This document shows, piece after piece, positions 45,981-55,351 of a stretch of 64,000 bases of DNA; the first letter of the stretch is position 1, and every line of letters begins with the position of its first letter. The notes below the pieces were generated by a model. The model did not search any database. It was not told the origin of the DNA and saw only the letters and a list, made by a program, of their open reading frames with translations. Source of the stretch: Acheta domesticus (lineage: Eukaryota > Arthropoda > Insecta > Orthoptera > Gryllidae); NCBI GenBank assembly GCA_031308135.1, contig JAHLJT010008446.1, positions 164,288,006 through 164,352,005 on the forward strand, given 5' to 3'. The position numbers were made by a program, and so were the translations under genes.

Positions 45981-47149
45981 TTTTTTACTTTCCCGTATAC
46001 GTACGTATACACGGAGGTGATATACTTAGTATAGGGAAAGTTATGTAATGCTGCCCGAAAAAAAGCCAATTTTCGCCAGAAGAAAATCGTTGCCGGGAGC
46101 TGATAAGGAAAAAGTGGATAAAACCAGTTGATAAATTAAGAGAAAAAAGTTCCCTAACACGTGGTGTAGCCAGAACCCCTCTTTTGTGTGTCCTTGATAC
46201 CGAAAAACCAATTGAATGGAAAACGTTCGTCTGTCCGTCCGTCTGTGAACACTGCTACCGCCTAAATCATACATACGATTTCTTCCAAAATGGATACTCT
46301 CCGGTCGATCTGGTTCTAGTCAAAGCTTTGAGATTTGAAAAAGATTCTGTAAAATTTGGGGGACTTTACATGAAGCCCTCCCGGACATTTTCAAAATTTT
46401 CTCAAAAACAGCTCCAATTTTTTTTTAAATTTCTTGTAAGAATAGAATAAAATACACTTATTAAGATGACATAGGTCCGATTTTCTCGGATAACTCTGAA
46501 TTTTCGAAAATTGCCAACGTTTAAAATTTTTTCGGCGTCATTCTAGAAACTACAAAATTGAAGATAGAGATTTTTCTTTCAAATAAAATTTATTGTCCAA
46601 AGTGAGTTGTTTCATGAAGGTCATGTGCATTTTTTTGAAAATTTTAGTTGTTTGCGCGCAATATTGTATGCAATATCTGCAATTTAAAAAATTACAGAAA
46701 CAAGATTTACTCAAAAACGGCTCCAAATTTTTTCTTTAAGGTTTTGTTAGGGATAGTGCTTAATGCATTTTATGAGATGACGAAACGCCATATTGCTCTA
46801 TTCTTTTGTTTTTTCAAAAATCAGAAAAAGGTATTTTTTTCACTTGTCTCTCACGTCGTTAATATTTACATTAGCGGCGAATTTTTTACATTATTATATT
46901 TACGAGTACATGTGCCTTAAATAATGTCAAGTAAATTTTCTCGGAAACACAACCGTTTTCCGTGAAAAGTAGCTCAAAATTCCACATTTTCAGAAAACGC
47001 TCAAACACCATTTTCTCATATATGGCTGTAAATTTTTTCTTCAAACTTTTGTAACAGATAGTGCTAATTACACTCTTTAATATGATGTAAAGTTTATTTT
47101 GAGTTATTTTATGTTTTTTCAAAATTTACATAAATGTTATTTTTTTGGA

Positions 47150-48120
47150 AGATCTCTCACATCTTTAATATGCGCATTACCAGCAATTTGTAAAAATTAT
47201 TATATTTGTGAGTGTAAGTGCTTCAAATAACTTCAAATAAAGTATTTTGAACACTCAAAATTTTCTGTGAAAATGAGCTTCAAACTTCGCATTTTTAGTA
47301 GCGCTAAAAAGCAATTTTCTTTAAAACGGCACATAATTTTTAAAAGGAAATTGCTATTTAGGACTAGGTTTTTGTGTTCTTTAATATTCTAAAAATTAAT
47401 ATTTCCGTTCTACCAATAAGAAACCGAACAATTAAGAAAATGACAAAAAAATGTATTTTTGGAGGTGGTAGATGGCAGCTGGCAAGAAAGATTCCAAGCC
47501 TATCCTAGCAATTCCAAATAGCTAGCGAAGACCCAAGGAAAAATAAAATAATATTTCTAGCGGTGAAAGAAGGTATTATCTCGGGCGACGAAAGAAGCTA
47601 TTTTGAATTTAGCTCAGAGGCTTCTTTTAGGCTGAGGATCTTTACATGCAGTAAATCTACTAACATGGGACACCCGTTTTTTCTTCCCCTCCGAAGGAAG
47701 GCGTACGAAGGATTTTTTCGCCCTTAAAAATCCACGGCTTCGATCGGGTTTGCTGCTGTTAATATGAACTGTTAATATGCATAGTTAATATGTACATTTC
47801 CATCAATTTGTAAACACTATTGTTTTGTGAGTTAAAGTGTTTCAAATTACTTATAATGAAGTTTTTCGAAATCACAAAAGATTCCTGTGAAAAGAGCTTC
47901 AAATTTCCATTTACAGTAACGCTCAAACATCATGTTCATTAAAAGGGCTCCACATTTTTAAAAGAAAATTGTCATTTAGGATGACGTTTTACTGTTCTTT
48001 AATATTCGTAAAATATTATTTCCGTTGTAGTATTAAGAAACCGAGAAACTAAGAAAATGTCAAAAAAATGAACTTTGGGTGGCGGTAGACGGCCGCAGGC
48101 AAGAGAATGTGTCAAGTCCG
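47150..48120. repeat. Direct repeat of about 350 bp flanking a SINE
   Basis: The segment about 47150-47510 is repeated, diverged, at about 47775-48120. Both contain a CAATTTGTAAA start, a GTGAAAA/GAGCTTCAAA block, TTCTTTAATATTC, a TTTCCGTT block and AGAAAATG with a CAAAAAAATG run, followed by a GGTGG.GGTAGA segment. The SINE at 47590-47765 lies between the two. Confidence 0.65.
47590..47765 (-). mobile_element. SINE (family 2), inverted partial copy
   Basis: In reverse complement it matches the SINE at 38050: GGGCGAAAAAATCCTTCGTA, TTAGTAGATTTACTGCATG, CCTCAG/GCCTAAAAGAAGCC and CGTCGCCCGAGATAATACC. It includes the segment just after the B box but not the promoter, and lacks the 3' end. Confidence 0.75.
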
Positions 48121-48167
48121 AATAGCTAGCCGAGACGAAAGGAAATAGAAAACTAATAAGGGAAAGT

Positions 48168-48198
48168 CCTGTGCCATTCTATAGCAACACTAGTTAAT
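48168..48198 (-). repeat. Solitary tip of the 35.7 kb TIR element family
   Basis: In reverse complement reads AACTAGTGTTGCTATAGAAT followed by GGCACAGGACTTT, nearly matching the left tip at 35712. No partner end was found nearby. Confidence 0.5.
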
Positions 48199-48334
48199 AT
48201 CTTTTCGAAGTCTTTCTCTTGTCTAGTTTCTGTCTGTTTAGTGTAATCTTCATTGACTTGCTGCAGCTACATTTCTAATTCCTTTTGTAATAGTTAAATT
48301 GGCTATTAGCAACTGTCTGAAATCTTTCTGAAAA

Positions 48335-49445
48335 CTATCTGAAATATCTGAAATCTGCATTTACATTAACTATAAATACATGTTCTACATTTTGAGCGTC
48401 TTCTTTAATGATTCGACATAAAGGTTTTTCATTTCTTGCCGTTAACTTATTCTTTTGCGGCATTACAAATATGGAATTGGACGTTTTCAACTCTTGGTCA
48501 TACTTTTTTGAATGCTGCAAGTAAATCAACAGAGCTGTAATTTCACTGGGTATCTTTTCAGTCTTGCACATAGTGCCTCGGATAGTTTATTGCTTAAAAT
48601 CTCTCTTGCTTCTCTAAAATAAATCTAAATGTTGTGTCAGTCGTTGGTTAAAACTGTGTCCAGCTTCTCCAAAATAAATCTAAATGTTGTCTGCCGTTAT
48701 TAGAGTAGACTCTCTTCTGCATAATACTTCGACGCCCAATTTAAAGGACCGCAAGCTCTCAATTACGTTTCTGATTTTGCGCCGTTCTTCCGTAAACTTT
48801 GTCAGAGACTATGCTGATGAGAGCCTTCTCAATTCACACTTGGAGACTGTCTTTCTAATATATCTGAAATCTGAAATCTTTCTAGCATATCACGTAAGCT
48901 GTTCAGCGAGTGCGGCAATCTAAGATTAAACATAATTCTATTCCTGTCTCTTCTTTTACGTATTTTTGCAAATACGTATCATTAGCTGGCGACCTCCAGA
49001 AAATCTTTACCACTTTTCGAACTTTTTTAATAACATCATTATAATCGGGAATTACTTCAGTGGGTTGTCTATCAGTAGTTACGCTCAAACTTTGGTCATC
49101 ATTTATTTCGTCCATTTGTTCGTCATTATATTCAAATCAGTCAACGTCTTTTGTGTAAGTTCTACATCTCTTTCAATTTTTTTTGTATAAAATGTCGACC
49201 ATAGCTAAGTGTATGCCGTGTGCGAAACACAGGTGCTGATAGCAAGATACAAGTTTGCCAACTTTTATTATGACACTTGTACCGTCAGTAGTCGTGCCGA
49301 TAATATCAGTTTCAAAGTCAAGTTCAAAACTCGCGAACCGTTCTTTGATTAATCCAATGCAGTGTTCAGCAGCACATGAACCATGTATTCGAATCAGACC
49401 GTGATTAAAATAAGTGTCTTTATGATCAATAGACTTCGGATCTTT
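48335..49445 (-). mobile_element. hAT transposase remnant 1
   Basis: Minus strand. From the 5' side: GLIRIHGSC, then CIGLIKERFASF, DIIGTTTDGTSVIIKVGKL (about 49310-49265), HLCFAHGIHLAMVDILYKKN (about 49240-49185), VIKKVRKVVKIFWRSPAN (about 49060-49010) and ELCLILDCRTR (48935-48903), with a weaker C-terminal part to 48335. The TTDG and C.AHGIHL blocks are typical of the RNase H-like core of hAT transposases. The BED finger and N-terminus are missing; the remnant is cut upstream at about 49446 by hAT remnant 2. Stops and frameshifts present. Confidence 0.75.
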
Positions 49446-50893
49446 ACGTCCTAAAAATGTGATTTTAGGCGCCTAAAATGTAGAGAAATAGGTCTTTAAA
49501 AGGCATAACAAACGAACAAATTTTATGCATCACGCCATGCAAAACACGGTGATTTATTAAACACAGTGTTTTTTGTTGTTTTTTTTTAAAACACACTTAA
49601 GTACAGTATGATAGATAAGATAACTCTGTAATTGAACAATCATTGTAAATGGGAAATATTTGCTTTTATTATACAAAAAATAGGTGTCACTGTCAGTTCA
49701 TTTAAAAAAGGATAAAATTATATCTTACATTTTAATAATGAATGCAACATTTTTATTTTTAAAATAACAGATTATTTAATTTAACTTTTACCGTTATTTT
49801 GTCCACAATAAATAATAAGCATTTTCAGATGATGTGAGGTACGTTAATATCTTTTGTCGGTCAGAATTATCTTAAATGCTGAAAACGATCTCTCAACGTC
49901 TGCGCTGGTGACTGGAGCATATTTCAAAAGAGAACCATATGCGGATTATATCCTATAGAGAGAACTGCCTCACGTCCGCTTAAAACGCCTGATACTTCCT
50001 TCAGAACCATGTATCCAGGATTTTTGGTGAAAACCATTTGTATTTTTTTTGGAAACAATTTTCCCAACCTCACCAACAGCTTTCTTTAACTGACTTTCTG
50101 CTCTTGTAAATAATGTTATTGATTCACTGAGACTGAGGTTTGATAATTTTAATTGCTCTATAGTATCTGCTAAAAATGTGAAATTAGCGCGAATATATGA
50201 CAAATCCTGCCTCAAACGTTTCTCTCATAGGACATTCTGAGCAACCTTAATACACTGCGATTTTTCTTCCGAGAAACTATTTTCAACCTCTTCAACACTG
50301 TCAATGTTCTCACTGTAATACTTCACAGCCTGCGGCCACGTATCCCATCTTGTCAAAATAGGCGCTGATGGCAAATGCAGAATGAAACCTCTTTCTTTGT
50401 GAGCTGCAATTCTAGAACTTGACATTAAAAATTCTTTCTTAATGGAGGATATTAAATCATTGATTTTGGGGAATTGGTTTCGAACCTCGTCTGCTACCTA
50501 TGCTGTGAAGTGCATGAGCCAGACAAGTAACGTGAATTAAATTCTGGAAAAATACTTTCAACCAGACGTGAACTCATTGTTGTTTGCAATTGTAATTTCT
50601 TGAAATTGTATTCCATTGCCGAAGTTCCGATTTCGCATGCGGCACCTTAAGTTTTCACTAATTGCTTTATTTATTGTTGCGTTAAGTCTCAGCGACTCCA
50701 CGCCGCATTTTATCAATCAGAAACCAAATAAGTATCCAGCCAATGAAAGGTTAGTTGTTGAATAAATAATTATTTATTGAATACAACAGTGTAGTGAATA
50801 CATTGATTGGAAATATTAAAAAAGGCATTTATAGGCACCAAAAGGCAGAAATAGGCATTTATATTGAAATAGGTGCCTATAGGCACTATAGAA
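49446..50893 (-). mobile_element. hAT remnant 2 with possible TIRs, nested
   Basis: A second hAT-like piece, C-terminal half only. Minus-strand frame 50425-50225 reads RIAAHKERGFILHLPSAPIL then TRWDTWPQAVKYY, a block typical of hAT transposases after the core. Frame 50215-49970 continues with LSYIRANFTFLADTIEQL and LSESITLF. Then KYAPVTSADVERSFSAFKI (about 49920-49865) gives the hAT C-terminal dimerisation motif. The outer sequences TTAGGCGCCTAAAATG (49463-49478 region) and, inverted, TGCCTATAGGCACCTAT (50870-50886 region) resemble a pair of short ends. It seems to have inserted into hAT remnant 1. Confidence 0.65.
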
Positions 50894-51994
50894 GGTGGTT
50901 TATACCTTTGTAGGTTAATTATATGTGGATTTATCTGTGAAGAAAAAAATTGGAGCCATTTATGAGAAAATGGCGTTTGAGCGTTTCTGAAATTGAGAAT
51001 TTTGAGCTAGTTTTTCACAGAAAACGGTTGAGTGTTCGAGAAACTTTACTTGAATTATTTAAAGCACATGTAGTGATTAATATTATAATCTGAATAAATC
51101 GTCGCTAATGTAAATATTAAGGACGTGAGAGACAAGTAAAAAATAACATTTTTGCAATTTTTGAAAAAACAAAAGAATAAAGCACATCTCATAGAGTGCA
51201 TTTAGCACTATTCCTATCAAAAGTTTAAAGAAAAAATGTGGAGGCTTTTTTTGGGAAAATCTTGTTTTTGTATTTTTTAAATTGCACATATTGCATGCAA
51301 TATTGCGCGAAAACTACTAAAATTTTCAAAAAAAAGTGTACCTGACCTTAAACAAAGGACTCACAATGAAGAACAAATATTATTTGAAGGAAAAAATCTC
51401 TATCTACAATTTTGTAGTTGGAGGAAGACGCCGAATAAAGATCGAACTTTTGCAATATTCGAAAATTCAGAGTTAACCGTGAAAATCCAACCTATACTAA
51501 CTTAATAAGAGTATTTTACTCTATTACAAGAAATTTAAAGAAAAAATTTGAAGCTTTTTCGAGAAAATTTCGAAAATGTCCGGGGGCTTCATGTAAAGTA
51601 CCCCAAAGATTAATGAATGTCTTTCAATATCGCAGAGCTTTGACTCAGGCCTGATGGACAGGGGTTTCTTCAATTTGGAATAAATCGTGCGCATACTTTA
51701 GGCACTAGTGTTGTTCATATACACCGGACAGATGGACGGACGAACGAACGTGTTGCTTTCAATTGGTTTTTCGGTATCAAGGACCCACAAAACGGGAATT
51801 CTGGCTACACCTCGTGTTAGATGATATTTTTTTCAAATTTAGCAACTGGATTTATTCACTTTTTCGTGATCACGACCCGGCAACGAATTTTTTTCTGCCG
51901 AAAATTTGCCATCACTTCGCGCAGCGTTACATAACTTTTCCTATACTACGTATATTACTCTGTATATACGTACGTATACGGGAAAGTAAAAATT

Positions 51995-52542
51995 GTAGTA
52001 GAATCAGTTAACTTATTTACCTTCCTATGTAAATTGCTAAATTAAAGAATCTGCAATTCATTTGTACAAGTACTATAACACTGTAACATTAGCTTGAAAT
52101 AAGGACTAAAAAAGTTATTCGAAGACCACTAAACAAACATTATACTTAATTTGCGGATGGACCATCAAAACAAAACCACACAATAATTGTTGACGAGTGA
52201 CGTGACGACGAGACAAACGACTACTGACTGGTGGCTCGGTGGTGCGGAGCAGGCTATGGATACGTGTGCGTGCAATGTTAGACGCGAAACGAACGACTGC
52301 ATGGCAACGTCGCGTCGCGCCACATGTTGCTGGGGAATTAAGGTGTCAAATTTGAATGAATGTACGGGATTTAATGCTTGCGGATCCGCAAGCTGTTGCG
52401 AGATTTCGCAGGGCCTACAATTACGCTGGATCCCGATGAATTGCGGTATTCTCCTTTGCTAGATTGCAATCCCTAATTTGTACAATGTTTTAAGCTTTCA
52501 GAAATTGTTATTACACTTTTGTGCCTTAGATGAGTATTATAT
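51995..52542. other. slit intron, unassigned
   Basis: No recognised feature. The segment 52187-52462 is open on the + strand but has no family signature. Confidence 0.45.
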
Positions 52543-54083
52543 TGTCACACCCAAGGTTCGTTATCGAGCCACATGGTGGCGTCGATTGTCAACCACAGCG
52601 TCGAGCTCCGGCGGCGTGGGTGTGCGCCGAAGTCAACGAGGGCGGCCCGGGCCTAGCTCAGTCGGCCAACTTTGTCACCTGCTTAGAATCTAACTCGGAT
52701 GGAAGGAGTCGTAAGGCGTTTGCTAACTACAGAAACAATTCAGTGGTTGGTAAAGCAAATAAAAAGGTTTATTCCCGCCTAATAATAGGCCGGGAAGTTA
52801 CAGTGATTCAAAGAGTTAAGAAAGGCCCTACCTGATGAGCTCAGTTAGAAACGAAAGAAAAAATGAGATAAAACTTAAATCTAAAAAAAAAATAAACAAC
52901 GAGAATTACAATCAAATTCCTTTACAGGCCCCAAAAAACTCTAGGCCGTTCGCCTTCTGGCTGACAATAATGAGGAAACAAGTGCCTAAGCGCGGCACAG
53001 CAATGCACAATAGTTCTTTGGCGGTCGTTGACCGAAGTTTATGCCTGAATGGGGCGGCGTGTAGGCGGCCCTCGGCGGCGGCGGCGGCAGCGTCGGCTTC
53101 TCTCCGTCTGGGTCGGCGGCTGAGATGGCCCTGCCAGGCCGAGAAACGTCCTTCCACAATAGCTACCAAAGGAGCGGCGGCGGCGACAGCGGCTGCGGCG
53201 GTGACGGCGGCGGCGGCGACGGTCAGCTGGCCCGGATCGTGAATGATCGCGAATTCCGTTCACACAAATCAGCAGTTCTTACGGAAAGTTCTCTGGAGTT
53301 TTCACGATCACGAATCTCGGAGAAAACTAGTCACCGGTCACTGCCCACGGCAGAGCTCAGAGTCCACGAACTAAGTCCCAAAATAATAATTCTCCCTCGA
53401 ACGCGGCGCCGGAGCTATCACTTACTCCGCGGCGCTCGCCACCCAAGACAAGTCGAGTACACGTAGTGTTCGAACGCGGCGCCGGAGCTGTTACTCACTC
53501 CGCGGCGCTCGCCCCCCCCAGCTCAATCGAACAAGAAGAAGTGATATTCTCCCCTACGCCGCTAGCGTGGAGGTCTCCTCGTTCCGCCACCCCGAAAATT
53601 CAAAGTGCCCCAAAATCGCTCCCACCCCACGGAATTTTGCCCCTGGTTGGCTAAGTGCTACTACGCCGTAATTTTGTCCTCGGCCAATCAGGTCCGGTGA
53701 TTCTAGGAATTTTCCGTAGCCCTATCTCTGTCTGGAAAACGCTCTCCGTCTGACTTCGGAAGTAGGTCAGTAAAGGGTACGCGGAATGTCCGTTGGGACC
53801 CCTGGAGAAAGCTGCGAAGGACGACCTGGGTACTTAGTGCGCATGATACCCGGAACGGCGGGATCAGCACACGTCTCTAATCTCTTCTTCGGCGCCCGGG
53901 TGCGTGACGGGATGAGGGTCGACTCGCGGACGATGGCCATAAACTTTAGAGGGGCGCGTGCTGTCATCCCTTTCATTAGCGGAGGGGGCGCGCCGACCCG
54001 GCTGGCGGCGGCGGGAGGTGGACGCCTCACATCGACAGTTATTTGTGAAATTTAAAAAATATTAAAAATAGCGTACCGCTACA
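52543..54083. mobile_element. Candidate solo LTR, about 1.54 kb
   Basis: Begins TGTCACACCC and ends GCGTACCGCTACA (TG...CA boundaries), and is flanked on both sides by ATAT (52539-52542 and 54084-54087), consistent with a 4-bp target duplication. It is much more GC-rich than its surroundings. Inside are CGG-rich runs (53080-53110 and 53170-53225), a 73-bp tandem duplication starting at 53398 and 53471, and AATAAAAAGG at 52758. No coding motif was recognised; GC-rich open frames such as 52835-53242 look like chance. The boundaries rest on inspection alone. Confidence 0.4.
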
Positions 54084-54184
54084 ATATTTGAAATTATAAC
54101 AAAGGGGTGTAGTGTGACCTGGTTCTTTATTCCAATGTGCTCCTTGAACTGAATTTGAATGACCATGGAATAGGATGTTCCACG

Positions 54185-54345
54185 CCTAAAGTTTTTCCCT
54201 CCTCGTGGTGCGTGGCGGACGTCCAGATCCTGCATGTCGTGTGCGCGTGCTTTCCTCAATCCATTGCCGCCAACAGCGGGCGATGGTGGTGTCCGTACGA
54301 CCGGTGTGGCGCGCAATACGGTGACAAGAACAACAAGCCACAATC
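54185..54345 (-). mobile_element. Tc1-like fragment (transposase HTH region)
   Basis: Minus strand reads CHRIARHTGRTDTTIARCWR then IEESTRTRHAGSGRPPRTTR, the helix-turn-helix and GRPR-like hook of the same Tc1-like family found at 1.6 kb and 62 kb. Only this part is left. It joins directly to R4/Dong-like element G at about 54346. Confidence 0.75.
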
Positions 54346-55350
54346 TGAGCTTTAGCATTTTTGTATATTTTCCTCAACGGTGCTCGAGGTTCAAATGGAA
54401 GTTGCGAACTCTTTCTATCTCGAGTCGAAGTAGATTTCGTATCATGTTTTTGTCGTGTAATTCATTGCCAGATTAATTTTCACCACTGACGTATATTTCT
54501 TTGGAAAAATATTAATCTTCAACAGGACCATCGTTTTCAAGTTCTATATGTTCATCATGCGGCTGGTTCTATCAAAGAACATACTCTGCATTTCTCTGAA
54601 TGTCTTTAAGTTGTTCTGCTGTGAATTTTCCACTGCTGAGTATATATCATCGTTGACTGGCAAGCTTCTGTGAGTCTAGGACAGGTCTCACATTTGGGTT
54701 TGCGCTATTTACCTTGAAAACGTATATTTTACGAGCTTCTATTTTTCGCTTTTGCACAGTAAAAGCACCACATCAACTCATTTAAGTCATCCCGTGTCCA
54801 TCTCTGACGATGGCTTCGAGCTACTGCTCTGGGTCCCTGGGACTAACATCCGTGGGATGGCCAGATGTCGACAAGGTGACATTAGCTCGGTTTCTGAGCA
54901 GGTATGGGACATTTGTAGAACAAGGCACGTTAAGGTTCATTACATTGTTTGTTCTATCCATTCTGCTCATTGGTTTTGAGTGAAGATTCGCAGGAAGAAA
55001 GTTCAAGTTCACAGACCACATTTAACCCATTAGTTCTTTCTTGCCCTCCGTTACTGCTACCCAGTGGCCTAAAGCCAACCCTCGCAGGAACAACCTCCCT
55101 CCGATCGCCAGTCGGCATTACTAAACCTTACGGGATTTTCACTGACTGCTGAAGGCAGCCTCCTTCGCTGGCTAATGCAAGGTTCGGGCCTCCACTCTAA
55201 TCAGTGGCTTGGTGTGCCAACCCAGTCTCTCTCCTGCACCCTCTATGGTCCGACAACAGGTAGTCCAAATGTTTATGATCATTCCTTCTCTTCTTACTTC
55301 CCTCTCTCCTGTGGAGTACTTCATCTGACCCCCTCACTTTCAACCTATTC
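54346..55350 (-). mobile_element. R4/Dong-like LINE fragment G (5' part)
   Basis: Minus strand. It contains the 5' UTR (55350 to about 54830), then the N-terminal region with RQRWTRDDLNE-like sequence and VLLLCKSEK-like sequence, then a KKLASQRRY-like block, stopping at the position where others read IYENAKAK (54346-54375). Compared with F, the outermost roughly 110 bp of the 5' UTR are missing, and at 55350 it joins the C-terminal part of F. It lacks RT and RLE. Confidence 0.75.
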
Positions 55351-55351
55351 A

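Larger units (their letters stand above)
45981..51994. mobile_element. Foldback-type element with about 1 kb inverted arms
   Basis: The left end ACTTTCCCGTATACGTACG (45987-46005) recurs inverted at the right end (51970-51988). Inward, the arms stay complementary through AAAGTTATGTAA, the CGTTGCCGGG block, AAAAGTGGATAAA, the ACGTGGTGTAG block, TACCGAAAAACCAATTGAA, a CGTCCGTC block, TTACATGAAGCCC, and TAATATTTACATTAGC. The left arm covers about 45981-47060 and the right about 50935-51994. The interior contains a further tandemly repeated segment, a SINE and two hAT remnants on the minus strand. It could be one element or two single arms that converge by chance; single arms of the same family occur at 5, 35 and 39 kb. 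Confidence 0.6.

Noticed and set aside
52835..53466. Ala/Gly- and Arg-rich open frames in the GC-rich block
   Set aside because: Expected by chance in CGG-rich DNA; no domain motif, and overlapping frames on both strands are equally open.
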